Positions 27,010 through 38,427 of a stretch of 64,000 bases of DNA are shown here, piece by piece. Both the position numbers and the translations under genes were made by a program. Source of the DNA: Vespula vulgaris (lineage: Eukaryota > Arthropoda > Insecta > Hymenoptera > Vespidae); the NCBI RefSeq assembly GCF_905475345.1, contig NC_066588.1, positions 7,436,001 through 7,500,000 on the forward strand. Direction: 5' to 3'. Below the pieces are notes generated by a model that searched no databases, was not told the origin of the DNA, and saw only the letters and a list, made by a program, of their open reading frames with translations. Numbering within the stretch: position 1 is the first letter of the stretch; every line of letters starts with the position of its first letter.

Positions 27010-27330
27010 TAGGTGCCGCGACGACGGTGGGCGAGCGACTGGCGGTTCGCGTCTTAGCTCGTGCGATTCCGCGGACGCTCGGGAACGCCGGCGCCTCTGG
27101 GCGTCGCGACGGCGGGCGTCCAGGGCTGGCAGGCTGGCAAGCAGGCAAAGGCAGGCGTCCCTTCGCGCTCTCCCCGCCAGACGAGTTCCGACTCTACGCT
27201 CGGCCGGACGTGACGTAACGCGCAGCGTGGAGAGCGTTGAGAACGCCGCCGCCGTTGTCCTCCTCGTCCTCGCTCTCTCTGTCGTCCTCCACGTAGTTCG
27301 TCACCGTCGTTTTCCTTCTCCTCGTCTCGG
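27010..27330 (+). promoter_or_regulatory. CpG-rich promoter-like region upstream of exon A
   Basis: This is the most GC- and CpG-dense block in the window, flanked on the left by AT-rich DNA and a long GA array. It contains GCCGGCGCC-type sequence, repeated CGTCG/CGCCG words and a CRE-like TGACGTAA at 27211-27218. It lies 1.3-1.6 kb upstream of the only plausible coding exon in this half of the window. Such composition is usual for promoters and first exons of long regulatory genes in Hymenoptera. Promoter activity is inferred and the exact start site is unknown. Confidence 0.45.
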
Positions 27331-27453
27331 GAATTATCGTCATTCTCCTTCGCGCGAATACAGCCTTCTTCGTTCGTCGTTTATCCGTCTCTTTATCTTG
27401 GTCTTCGCCTTCGTCAACGCTTTTTTTTTTACATTTTTCTTTATCTCTTTACT

Positions 27454-27488
27454 TCAGTCGAAAAAAACGAAATTTAAACAAACGGACC
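27454..27488 (+). promoter_or_regulatory. Candidate initiator with DPE-like element (promoter 1)
   Basis: TCAGTC at 27454-27459 matches the arthropod initiator TCAKTY exactly, with the presumed +1 A at 27456. GGACC at 27484-27488 matches the downstream promoter element RGWYV but sits at +29 to +33, one base beyond the canonical +28 to +32. No TATA box is seen at -30. The one-base offset weakens the match, so this is a candidate only. A CpG-rich region with dispersed start sites is an alternative. Confidence 0.25.
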
Positions 27489-28627
27489 GGTCGTTCTCTC
27501 TTTTCAAACAGCGTCAATTTTTCTTATTGGTGTTTGTTTTACTTTCTCGAGTGCCGCTATATTACGAGAAAGAAAGGAGCAAACGAAGGAAGAACGAAAT
27601 AGGGAAGAAGATAGAGGAGGAAGAAGAAAAAGGATAAAGGAAAAAAGAAGAGTGTTGGATACATCGTGAGAATAATTTTTGGTGACACGCGCGCGCCTTC
27701 GAGGCGCGTAGAAACCGCGTGCGCTAACGTAAACCTTGACGTCTCGCGACTGAGAAGAGTGACGTGAACAAAAAAATAGAAGAAGATAGAAGAAGAAAGA
27801 AGAGGAAGTGTTCTCGTTTCTGAAGAAATGCTATTCGCTATGTTACTATCTTGAATTCTGGATCACGTGCGAGCGATCGAAGAAAGAAAGAGAACGAGAG
27901 AGAGAGAGAGGGGTAGATAGAAAGAGAAAGAGAGAAAGATAGAGAGACAGAGAAATAAACTTTGATGCGTGACATTTCTCTTCGTGTTTATTCGAGCGAT
28001 TCGAGACGGAGACATCTCGAAAGAGACGACATCTCGAAGAAAGGAAGAAATCGCGAGGACAGCCGGCGCGGCGTCGTTACCAAACGCAAATGTCAAAAGC
28101 TGGTGGAATCGAGGAGAACGGCGGTGCTACGAAGACGAGCAAAGTAATGTCCCGAGGAAGTGGCTCGATCATCGCGATTCGCTTCGAGTCGCGATAAAAC
28201 GAACGGTGACGCGGATAAGGGGGGATAATATGCAGTGGTGAAAGGTCGTTTATCGCGTACGACGTAACGCTGTAAAACAACGTGTTGTTAAGCTCGAAAA
28301 CGGGGAACAAAGCGAGAAAGATCCTCGGAAAAGGTGTTATGGTGTTCATTGTAGGACAGCGACATTAGTTTGATCGAAATATTAAAAGAAAGATCGAGGA
28401 GCAAGAGATTGAGAAGTCTCTTCATCGTGAAAAGAAAAAATATAATATATATACATAAACGAAAGAAAGATTAAAAAAATAAGAAATAACTTTTAAAAGA
28501 AAAGAAAATCCATTTCTTCGTTTTCCGATCTCTCAAGATCGAAGAAGCATCTCTGTGTCGGTGTCACGTGACGCTCGATCGTCAAGGATCGTTGCGACGA
28601 GAGAGGCGCGACGCACCGATCACGAAG
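27456..28627 (+). other. Presumed 5' leader region of the exon A transcript, with upstream ORFs
   Basis: This segment lies between the promoter-like region and ATG 28628. It is purine-rich with repeated GAAGA words and a short GA array (27893-27953). It holds upstream ATGs: one opens a 9-codon ORF (27828-27854) and one opens a 61-codon ORF (27965-28147) rich in Arg and Lys. An 11-bp word GACATCTCGAA is repeated at 28011-28021 and 28028-28038. If the whole stretch is one exon, the upstream ORFs would strongly restrain translation; if it is spliced, they may be intronic. The exon boundaries cannot be decided from the sequence alone. Confidence 0.3.
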
Positions 28628-28784
28628 ATGCTCACCATGTCGACCTTGATGATGCCCACCACGATGACGACCATGACGAATCCAGGACCGATACCGGCGC
28701 ATAGCGTGCCGCAGAAGATAGAACCGCCTAAGTTGACAGCCGCAGCCACTCTCGCTCACACGACCACAGCGGCCAACAAATCAG
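28628..28784 (+). CDS. Putative first coding exon A (52 codons plus 1 base, phase 1)
   Basis: The open frame starts at ATG 28628 (context aagATGc); a second in-frame ATG at 28637 has A at -3 and is an equally good start. The frame upstream is open only back to a GTG, so ATG 28628 is the first usable eukaryotic start. The peptide is Met/Thr-rich at the N terminus (MSTLMMPTTMTTMTNPG), then Pro-rich (IPAHSVPQKIEPPKL), then Ala/Thr-rich (TAAATLAHTTTAANKS). It looks disordered, as N termini of transcription or RNA-binding regulators often are, and has no signal peptide, membrane segment or catalytic motif. Unlike most frames in the window it contains no microsatellite. A candidate donor, TCAG|GTGCCC, follows 28784; AG|GTG is acceptable but the rest is a weak match. 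The exon would end after codon base 1, the same phase as the exon at 49594. The family is not recognised and the downstream exons are outside the window. Confidence 0.5.
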
Positions 28785-28998
28785 GTGCCCATTTTTTTAT
28801 TTCTCTTTTCCTTCGTGCTTTTCCGAATGACTTTTTTTCTATCTTTCTTGTATAACTCGTCTCAATGTTTTTTACGAAATTTATCGAATTTTTTCCTTCT
28901 CTCTCTCTCTCTTCGTACGATATTTTGAATTTTATCCTCAGAGGATGAACGTGCTCATAGAATAACTCTCTCTCTTTCTCTTTCCCTCGTAATTATTT

Positions 28999-29006
28999 TA
29001 TCGATA
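28999..29006. promoter_or_regulatory. DRE-type motif in the presumed intron after exon A
   Basis: TATCGATA occurs about 215 bp downstream of the exon A donor. Single octamers are expected about once in this length of DNA, so the evidence is positional only. Confidence 0.15.
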
Positions 29007-29275
29007 GTTCGACCGTATCCGTTTATGTATTATACGTAAATACATAGATACGTTCTTTCGAACATTATTCTAACCGATTAGTACGTAAACGATTTTACTT
29101 GAAGCATCGTTCTCGTCGTTATTTCAAAGCTCAGGGAGCTCTTCTCTTTGTCAACGCGAGCTCTCCTCTCAACGGCAGATCACGTTAATGAGATTTAATG
29201 CTTCCGCGCACGCGCGAGCGAACGCGGGACGATCGTTCGTAAAAGGAAATAATTGATAAAGTCGTTAAAAGCTAC

Positions 29276-29310
29276 ACGATACGATCCTTTATCCGGGAAA
29301 CGATACGATC
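29276..29310. promoter_or_regulatory. Direct repeat of ACGATACGATC
   Basis: An 11-bp word, ACGATACGATC, is repeated exactly at 29276-29286 and 29300-29310 with a 24-bp period. Each copy contains CGATA, the BEAF-32/DRE core. It lies about 500 bp into the presumed first intron after exon A. Confidence 0.3.
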
Positions 29311-29704
29311 GAAGTTTACATCGAGCTCGGAACAATTGCGGAGGTCTGACGTCGAGAGGAAAAGAGGAAAGCGGAGAAGGAGGGAGAAAGGGAGAGAGAA
29401 AGAGACGACGACAACGACGATACGAAGAGGATGAGGAGGAGGATGGTTTTATTCGAGGATAAATTCCACCTCTCGTAAATGTCCTCATCTCTCCGAATAC
29501 GTTCGATCTCTTTTTCCTTCGCGAGTGTCGCACCGAAAATCGTCGACTTTAGCGATTTTTATTCCTTTTTATTTCATACATACTATTCCGATACTTTTAC
29601 CCGCGAAACTACCGCAATTCTGTGTTCCAATTTCAGCGACCATAAAAGAAGTGCTAACTTCTTGTAGGGTGCGAGAGACTGGAACGAAGAGAGGAAAAAA
29701 GAAT

Positions 29705-29738
<34 letters not shown>

Positions 29739-29817
29739 GATAGTGAGGATGTAGAAACGTAGCAAGGCCGGCTGATCTGTATGTGACCCGCATAGAAATT
29801 CGAATGGACCCCGTCTC

Positions 29818-29850
<33 letters not shown>

Positions 29851-30946
29851 ACTCTCTCTTTCTCTGTCTTCCACCTTCTCTTTCTAAGATTCATACGGAA
29901 ATATTGACGTCGTACCCGAAGAAATTAATTATTCCGCGTGCACGCTCCTCTCACCGTCGATTAGCGCGTAATGGCACTTCTTGCTTCGTGCTAAATTACG
30001 AATTAAAAAGTCTCGTCGAAAAGATCGCCTTCTATTCTCCATCTACCCTCGAAAAACGTGAGTGAGATAGGAAAGGGGAATAAGAGAAAAAAGGAAAAAG
30101 ACAAAAAAAAAACGAGAATTCTACCATCTCGACTACATCTTCTCGCACGTAGAAGTAGACCTTGGCGTCGATCTCGAGAACTCGAAGAGGAAAGAACAAG
30201 GACGTGGATCAAGAAGAAAAGAAAAGAAAGAGGAGAGAAGAAGAATAAAAGAAGAAGAAACGGAAAGGCGGTGCCTCAGCAATGGAAGAAGCTGGAGGAA
30301 AAAAAGAAAGTTATAATCATAGACACGAGGAAAAGACATCGTTAATGGTAGAAACAAGGTTGGCAGAGATCCAGGGTGATTTTTAGTCGCGCTAAGCGCC
30401 ACTCTCGTCGCTGCTTTCTCGCACCACCAAAAGAAAGCCTTTTCTATCTTTTCTCTCTCTCTCTCTCTCTCTTTCTTTCTCTTTCTCTCTTTGTCTATCT
30501 ATCTGTTTTTTTTTCTTCGAATCGAACCATGATAGAAAACTTAAGTCAAAAGAGACAGAAAGAAAAAGAGAAAGAGAGAGAGAGAGAGAGAGAGACAAGA
30601 ATAGAAACTGTCGTATACAACGAATCGTATATCGTGTTGTCACCGAGATAAGTGGATTCTATCGAGCTTTCGATCATAAGTACATGTATCCAATGATAAG
30701 TCTTCCATACTAGGAGAAGCTTAGCAATGTCTAGTATCCCGTAAAGAAAAGTCAGTAACTGAGTGAGATAGGAGGATAGAACAGATGTTAGTATAGATGC
30801 ATAAGGCAATGCTATTATTGCAACCCTCTGACTAAGACCATGCTAGAATATCGCTTTTATCCGCGTACATATGTGCGATCCATAAGACGGAGAACAAATA
30901 CAGAGAATACGAATATAGAGAACGACTAAGTAAGAGAGATAGAAAT

Positions 30947-30985
30947 AGATAGATGGATAGATAGATAGATAGACAGATAGAGAGA
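30947..30985. repeat. (TAGA)n microsatellite
   Basis: Eight or so TAGA units with single-base variants. Confidence 0.85.
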
Positions 30986-31039
30986 AAGGGAAAGAGAGAG
31001 CCACTGCCAATAGGGCAATCCCTAGCCGCGCACACTTAG

Positions 31040-31250
31040 CACGTACTAACTATAGTTACCGTTACATCGCGGGCTCTACGTGTCGTGGGAGCGTAACAAG
31101 GGCGCAAGTCCCGGCACCGTGCCACTTTGCCACGTATACTACCTGCGTGGTATGCACGTTAGCCTACGTGGGCGAGAGTGGATGCATGGAATTTATCGAA
31201 GACCACCGCCGGCCGTCACGGCATTTGCCCTAACTCTCTCCCTCCACGTA
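31040..31250. promoter_or_regulatory. Cluster of five TACGTG/CACGTA sites (possible bHLH-PAS element)
   Basis: Matches to TACGTG or its complement lie at 31040-31045, 31077-31082, 31131-31136, 31165-31170 and 31245-31250. About 0.1 would be expected in this span in random sequence. TACGTG is the known binding site of Tango heterodimers with Single-minded or Trachealess (CNS midline element). Two of the sites sit in a 7-bp inverted repeat (31130-31136 with 31165-31171). The block is unique, without microsatellites, and lies in the presumed intron between exons A and B. Confidence 0.35.
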
Positions 31251-31456
31251 GCACTCCTTACCACCACCATCCACCCTCACGATTACTACTATCTACCCGG
31301 GGATCAATTCGACTAATTGCTTACGGATAAAAGCGCTCGCACGTCTTACGGAATCGAAGGATCTCTTTCCTCTCTGGCTTATTCCTTATTTTTCTTTTCT
31401 TAATCGTCTGGCAAAAGTATACATAGGCAGAGACAGTATCTTCGTCGTTCATCCAT

Positions 31457-31464
31457 CGTTGTCT

Positions 31465-31496
<32 letters not shown>

Positions 31497-31499
31497 CTC
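31457..31499. repeat. (GTCGTT)n hexanucleotide repeat
   Basis: About six tandem TTGTCG units, a rarer repeat class in this window and CpG-bearing. Confidence 0.85.
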
Positions 31500-31567
31500 G
31501 TTTTGTTCTCAGTCTCGGAGCTTTCCCAGTATTGTTTCGAGAAAAAGAGGGTATGTAGAAAAAGACA

Positions 31568-31575
31568 GAGAAAGA

Positions 31576-31608
<33 letters not shown>
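31568..31608. repeat. (GA)n microsatellite
   Basis: GA run with early AAAG and GGGA interruptions. Confidence 0.9.
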
Positions 31609-31610
<2 letters not shown>

Positions 31611-33830
31611 ATGGCGTTTTCTCGAGGAAACGTTATCTCCGAATTAAGAGGAGTGTCCTACCCGGTTGGGATATCGCGTCTCGAGTGTTTCGTAGCAATG
31701 CGCAAGAAAATTGTCCCATCGACGAATAGAAAGGGACGAGTGGTCCAGAGTAAAAAGTCAATTTTCGGATAGAATGCCATTGGCCTAGGATGCTTGAATA
31801 ATCTGGGTCAACGAATTCCAAAGTCTAAAGAAAAAAGAAACGCAAATAATGACTATGTGGAAAGAGAGAGGAGATTTTTTTGTATAAATTATTATTAGGC
31901 TTTCGAGTGAATCACGAATTCTTAGATAAACTGGAAAAAGGATTTTAAAAATCTCAAAGTATCAACACGTTCCATCGAATCTTTGATCTTTCGACGGAAT
32001 GGAAGGAAAGTTTCTTCTGCATAACTCGAATGGACAAAGTTAAACGAGTGTAACGAATTGAATGTGAGAGGTAGCAATCTTAAGATTCTCAACTTTTTCT
32101 TTTTCGAACTTGTAACAGGTTCTCTCGCTCTCTTTCTTTCTCTTTCTCTTTTCCACCCTCTCTCCCTCTCACTCTCTCGTACACACACTCACCCATATAG
32201 GAGTCCAATTGATTTTTCCGAACCCTCTCGAAGAGAATGCAAACCCCCCGTTGCCACATTCTCTCCTTCTCATCCATGGATCCCCCAAGTATATAGATCC
32301 GACGCAGCTAAAGGGTAAGTGCTCGTAAAGTTGTTTGTCTGCTCGATATACTGTAATAGCGAGGAGGCCGCCATTAGCGGGCGAAATTCGTTTAAACGCA
32401 ATTCGAGAACATCGTAATCCGCAAATTGAATCGAGAGAGGGAACTCTAGCCTTTTTAACGTCGTCTACCAGCGTCAGCGTATGCAAACTTACGGGAGGAG
32501 GATCGAGTAGAGGAGGATGAGGGGAAAAAGAGGAGAGGTGAGGGAGATCGGCCCTCCGGCGTTAACATTTTTCGTTGTTACTCCTTAATGCCGTTGTCTC
32601 CTTTTTCTCCGTTAATATCGAATACAAGCAGAAACGCATTAAACAAGAGCATGGAATAGCGACACATTAAAGAAGGGCTCTACGGAACATCGAAGGGGAA
32701 TAATATTTCGAGCTTTTATCGGATTCTCCTTTTTTGATAGATCAAATTCGAATTTACGAACCGAGTGTGCCCACCTATTCGATTTTATCTCCTCTCTCGT
32801 CATTGTAAAACATTATCGTCACATGTTAACACCGTTCCTTTGAAATGCGAGATACGTGTACAATATTTCATTTGATGGACGAGAAGTATATAGATACCTC
32901 TTTTTTTCGTTTTTGTTTTTCTGTAAGAATAATACTCGAAATCATTTATCTCTCATTTCCTAGCAAATCGAAAGGAGAAGCACAAATGGAAACATATTTT
33001 CCTCGATTATGATAAAATGAAAAGAGAGTAAGGATGAAAAGAAGTAAAAGTAGAAAAAGAAGGAGAGAGGAGAAAACGAGGAAGGCGCAAGCGATGGATA
33101 GCTTTAGCTTCGGTTTCATGACGAGGTTACCGAAGTTTAGTCCACAGATTCAATTTTAGTTGGCGCGCCAGGCCGCGCCACGACCATCGCCAGGCCGCTC
33201 AATGCCACGTAGGTACCTCGCAGGGTTGGTTACTAACCCTCTTTCTATATTCACCCATCCTTCCGCAAACCTCTACCTTCACCTCCTCTTCATCCCTCGC
33301 TCTTTCCAAATCTCCATTCTCTCTAAAGACCTTCTGCCAACGAAGATTCGAGGCCACTTCATTCAACCATTCGCAACTTTCCACCGTTTTCCACGGATTT
33401 CGCCGCTACCGTTTATTTCATTGTCTCGTCGACCTCGAAATCCGTAAGCTCAATGAAACGAAATCGAGCGAGGAATCGCGATTCTAAGTCGGAATAATAA
33501 TAATTTAAATGTTTCAACAATACGATCGATGTATCGATCGTCATGTGTGTATTTTATCGCTTGAACTTGCGTTTAACTTTTTAAAGGTATAGAACAAAAC
33601 GTTGTATCCACGATAATAACATCGAATAATGGTGAAAAAGATGGAGGAATAAAGAAAAAAAGAAAGAAAGAAAGGAAGGAAGGAAAAAAGAAGGAAAGAA
33701 AGAAAAACGGAAAATGGTATGAAATCGAAGGAAAATATTATTGATATAAGACAATCTATAGGTATAGGAAACTTGACGAAGTACGTAAGCAGGGGAGATA
33801 AGTCGTGGGTGGTATGTAGCACGTTGCCGA

Positions 33831-33864
33831 GCCGTTGGTTCGACGGTGGCCATTGGCCAACCAA
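33831..33864. other. Bulged inverted repeat
   Basis: TTGGTT (33835-33840) and GGCC (33848-33851) pair with the continuous arm GGCCAACCAA (33855-33864), giving a 10-bp stem with a 7-base bulge and a 3-base loop. It lies in a unique block of complex sequence. Function unknown. Confidence 0.3.
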
Positions 33865-34038
33865 GCAGTAAATTCGATCGCCGGACGTCTTCGGGACGCA
33901 AGGCAAGGATGCTATATCCTACGTTTTTTGTTCGCTCGTTCTCCTTACAACTTCCCTTCGTCTACGTCCCCGTTTCCTCGTAAGAACTAGTAAAGGTACG
34001 TCATCGATTCTCCTATACGTACGCTCGCAAAACTGACC

Positions 34039-34140
34039 GAGCTACTACTACTACTTCTTCTTCTTCTTCTTCTTCTTCTTTTTCTTTTTCTTTTTCTTCT
34101 TCTTTTTCATCTTCTTCTTTTTCTTCCTTTTCTTCTTATA
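34039..34140. repeat. (CTT)n tract
   Basis: Ten CTT units, then TTTTTC/TTC variants. Confidence 0.9.
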
Positions 34141-34455
34141 CTTCGTCGTCTTCAGTTTCTTCAGCTTCTTCAACGTCTTTTATTTTGTCTTTCACCTCCT
34201 CGTCTTCCTCTCCGGCTTTCACTTCGATAACTCGTCTCGCTCGTTACACCATTTCTCTGACCACTTATTCGCCGAACAAACAACTTCGAACTCGAATTAA
34301 TTCGCGAGTTCGTTGAGCCGGAGAAATCGTGCCCCTCTCTCTCTCTCTCTTTCTCTCATTCTACCCCACTCTCCTACGTTCTTCTTAATTCCGTTATCTT
34401 AATTAGTACAGCTCGTAACTCTGCGAGTACAGGCTTGGTGAACGAAAGTGAGGAG

Positions 34456-34457
<2 letters not shown>

Positions 34458-34520
<63 letters not shown>
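34458..34520. repeat. (GA)n microsatellite, 62 bp
   Basis: Uninterrupted; likely hypervariable. Confidence 0.95.
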
Positions 34521-34523
<3 letters not shown>

Positions 34524-34976
34524 AGGAAAGAACGAAAGAAAAGAAAAGGAGGCAAAAATAGTCCTTAATCTCGTTTATCGAATATTCATGTCCGACACAT
34601 TTTAACGCCTGAAAATGAAAGCTGCTTTCAGAGATTGAAGATAATAATAATTACGATCTCATTATCTCTTTTAATACCTTTTGAATGCCGTGCGCCACCG
34701 AGGAGAAACGCCACGGCCCAGACTATAGACCGTTAATTCGCACGAGACAAGGACAATCTTATTAGTACTTAACTAAAGATTGCGCTTACCTCCTTCCAGT
34801 TAACGATTAATTTCTAATGTTAACATAACGTAATTATCGCATTTATACTCGTTCAAACGGATTCGGAAAATTGACATTCCATCCTTGAATGAAGTTAAAC
34901 TCATTAATATGATAAATATATTTGTTTTTCCTTTAATTACGACAAAATTGTTAGAGTTTATTGCTTATTATTATCT

Positions 34977-35041
34977 CTATTTATATTATTAGTATTACTA
35001 TTATTATTGTTATTATTATTATTATTGTATTGTTTGTTGTT
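34977..35041. repeat. (ATT)n tract
   Basis: Imperfect ATT/GTT units in AT-rich DNA. Confidence 0.8.
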
Positions 35042-36199
35042 TTATACGAATAACGAATAAGGAAACGAAATTTTTATATAGCCAGGAAGAAAAATATTTT
35101 CGGATTAAAAACTCTTCAACCAATAAATATTCCTTAATCCCTTGTTTTAATTCATTTTTCAGCTTTAACGTATACTAATACCTTTCATGATCTTTCGGTT
35201 AAAAAATTACTTCTTCCTTCATATTCTTTCTTTTTCTTCTTTAGTAACCTCTAAAGACCACGCCATAACTAAGCCCGACGTAAGATTAAAAGTCATCAAA
35301 AAGTATCATCGGAAATGTTTTATCTCGAAGAACGGATTGAAACCGCTATGAGGTAGCACTAAAATTTATAGCTCGATTTGTAATATATATGAACGTGACG
35401 CATCTCTAGTTCGAATCTCTCGAATATTTCATTCGGAAGATATCGACTTAGAAAGATCCAATCGTTCGTCCTTAGTCTTTTACGAAAGATAGAACTGACC
35501 TATCTTAGTCTTGTCCCAAGAAATTCTGATAAACTATGTAGGTCCATGTAACGAACTTCCGTCCTCTTTTTCTATTTCTCATGGACATAGGAATCCATTA
35601 CTCTTAATGTATGATAAATTGACGTAGAATCAATATCGTATTATTAGTTTTACATATGAATTGGAAAAGGATCGACAAATTAATTATTTCTCATCGTTCG
35701 AAGAGCCATACAGAAGGCTCTGTAGGTAATAGAAGAGGTTCGCGAAAACGAAGTGGACCCGACTCGAATCGAAGTAAAAGGGTTACGGATAGGAGTGGAT
35801 GGAGAAACTAGAGGGGGAAGGTAGTCACTTTGAGAACAACATTTACCGAGAGGCGTAACGACCGATCCCTCTATTCCCAGTGGCAACGAAAGCTCGTAAA
35901 ACGGTACTTGGAAATTCGCTGCGCCAAGTTAAACTTGATGGAGACGAAGGTGGGTAGTATGGCGCCGACAGCACAGGCAACTCGACTCGTCGCTTGCCAC
36001 ATAGTCGTACGGGATAGCTAACTGTGAAAGAGGAAGGAAGAAGAGGGCAAGAGAAAAAGAGAGGGAGAGTGAGACTGAGAGAGAAAGAGGATGTATAGTA
36101 AGGGGTCGGGACCCAAAGGACCCGAAGAAACGGCTATCGGTCGTAGACCAGTTTGGTGTTTCGAAGCAGGAAGGTATCTAGTGAAAAGAGTGGCCCTGT

Positions 36200-36236
<37 letters not shown>
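36200..36236. repeat. (GA)n microsatellite
   Basis: Pure GA run. Confidence 0.9.
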
Positions 36237-36240
<4 letters not shown>

Positions 36241-36641
36241 GAGAAAAGAAAAGAAAAGATAAAAAGAAAAAGAAGAGGAAAGAGAAAGTAGAGATCTCAG
36301 AATGAAACGATATTGTTTTAGCTGAAAAGGAGTCCTCGGTCGATACTTAGACTTCATTTTTCCATGAGACTCATCGTAAAATGCGAGCGCAGAAATATCA
36401 AGCAGTTACATACGTTTCCACTCTACTTCTCTGGTCTACTTCTCTTTTCTCGTTATATAGAGAAAGAGAAAGAGAAAGAAAAAGAGAGAGAGAGAGAGAT
36501 AAGGAGGAGGAAAAGAAAAACGAGATAGAGGAAGGAAGGAAGGAAGGAAGGAAAAGAAAGAAAGGGGACATTGTCGCGAACAAAGAGTTCGAAATATTTG
36601 AGGATACCTACGACTACGGCTCCCAAGGGGAAACGACGTCG

Positions 36642-36643
36642 AC

Positions 36644-36686
<43 letters not shown>

Positions 36687-36692
36687 TCGTCG
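36642..36692. repeat. (GAC)n trinucleotide repeat
   Basis: About 16 ACG/GAC units with one CAA variant, giving a poly-Thr, poly-Arg or poly-Asp frame depending on phase. It lies between two GA arrays. Confidence 0.9.
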
Positions 36693-36727
36693 CAAGGATA
36701 TATCGGAGAAAAGGACACAGTAGAAGA

Positions 36728-36729
<2 letters not shown>

Positions 36730-36772
<43 letters not shown>
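36730..36772. repeat. (GA)n microsatellite
   Basis: Pure GA run; a CT run of similar length lies 265 bp downstream. Confidence 0.95.
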
Positions 36773-36774
<2 letters not shown>

Positions 36775-37035
36775 AGGCGCGAGGGACGAATCGAAATCTC
36801 CTTTCTCCTCCTCCTTCTCCTCTTCTTCTTCCTCTCCTCTTCTTTCTAGGATTCCTATCTCTAGCTTCTTCCGCGTCCTACAGAGCGACGACGTCTCGTG
36901 GATTACACGTGGAGAACCGCATGGGTTAGCCGTGCGACTTGGCCGTCTGCCTTGACTCCGACAGAGCAAAATCTGACCCCCTTTCACGAAGGGATAAATC
37001 TAAAATTTGGCATGAAAAGAAGTCAGACGCCCCCT

Positions 37036-37037
<2 letters not shown>

Positions 37038-37080
<43 letters not shown>
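37038..37080. repeat. (CT)n microsatellite
   Basis: Pure CT run, opposite in orientation to the array at 36730. Confidence 0.95.
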
Positions 37081-37083
<3 letters not shown>

Positions 37084-38363
37084 TCCCATCCCACCCCAAC
37101 TCCGCGTACTCGTCGTCGCCGCTTCCTCTCCGTACCGCCATTTTCTTTACTCTCTTTCCTAGTGAGTGTCGGAAGAAAAAAAGTCTTCTATTCGATCGGC
37201 ACGACCGACCTCGGCATTTCTTCACGTACGAAAGAAATTTGGGCGAGAAGATCGTTCGATAAAGAAAGAGATAGATAGAGATAGATAGATGGGTGCGAGC
37301 GATAAGGATCCTTCCAAATTGCCCAAGAAGATATTTTCCAATGCAGGAGTTTACTGCAATGTTTTTAGAAAAACCGATAAGATCTTCCGTATATTACATT
37401 GTTAATTGAAAATCTTGATAGTATTTAAATTGTATTCTTTTCAAATCGTCCGTAAGGAAATTATAGGATACATTATTCAAGAATATTGAGTATACACATA
37501 CATATACGTAGGTATAAACATACTTCGAAAGCCTTATTTAAAAATCAATAACATGCGGTAGGTCGAAGTGTCTTCAAGGTGAAAGCGCGTATAGTTCGCT
37601 CTCGCTGGAAAACATCTTTCTCGTTTCCCGGTCAGTTCTATATTTAGTTTCCATGCGAGGACAAACACGTAGGAGGAAGTACCTTACTGGTACGTGCATC
37701 TCACTTTCTCTCTCTCTCTCTCTCTCCTTTTCTTTCTCTTTCTCTTTCTCTTTCTCTTGTAGGATATTAGAGTAGAAGCTATGACTGGTAAGTTACTTCT
37801 TACGTTCTTTCGGTTAATGGTTGGGTACTTTGCAGAGCAGCGGGCGTCAGAACGGTATAGTGCTCGTTCGTGTGTTCGCCGTTTGGCCGGCCTTTCGGTC
37901 GAGATGTCCAGGAGATATCCAGGGGTGTCTCTCTCTCTCTCTCTCTCTTTCTCTATCTCTGTCTCTGTCTTTCCATCCTTCCCTTGAAACCTATAAAGCT
38001 GGAACTGTAAAGCCGGATGCGGAAGTCGTGTTCTCTCTCGGCGGCTCGAGTTACCTCATCTCTCTCGCTCTTTCTCTCTCAAGATGCACGACCTATCGTA
38101 AATCGTTTCGTTCGACGTGCACGTCGAAATCGACTGCCGGCGAGTGATCAAGCGCGATACGCGCTAATAATAACGATGCCATGGTTTTGATTTATGCCTT
38201 CGACCGATTTCTCATCGTCGGTATCTCTACCTATCTACCATGTATTCGCCTTCGGCATTCAACGAAATTCGATGAAAAGCTTTTGAATTGAATCTTAACT
38301 TCGTACAATTTAAGTTTCAGTTGGTTCGAAGTCGGTAAAGAGTTAGGTAGGACAGCTCGATCA

Positions 38364-38412
<49 letters not shown>

Positions 38413-38427
38413 CTCTTTCTCTCTCAC
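38364..38427. repeat. Compound (CT)n-(CTAT)n
   Basis: CT units, four CTAT units, then CT again. Confidence 0.9.

Larger units (their letters stand above)
28785..31000 (+). other. Presumed intron following exon A, proximal part
   Basis: The exon A frame stops soon after the candidate donor and the sequence becomes T- and AT-rich. The segment includes the DRE and CGATA motifs, plus two pairs of oppositely oriented GA/CT arrays (29706-29738 with 29822-29868; 30452-30488 with 30566-30594). No other exon is seen. Confidence 0.4.

Noticed and set aside
26918..27637. 239-codon + frame
   Set aside because: It begins in the GA array (Arg/Glu repeats) and runs through the CpG-rich leader; composition changes with the underlying DNA and it has no domain.
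32294..32318. Possible donor GGGTAAGT after a short frame
   Set aside because: The frame is translated CT repeat and no acceptor or coding bias supports an exon.
36381..36987. Overlapping frames of about 180 codons on both strands
   Set aside because: Both are translations of GA, GAC and CCT repeats; no unique protein-like core.
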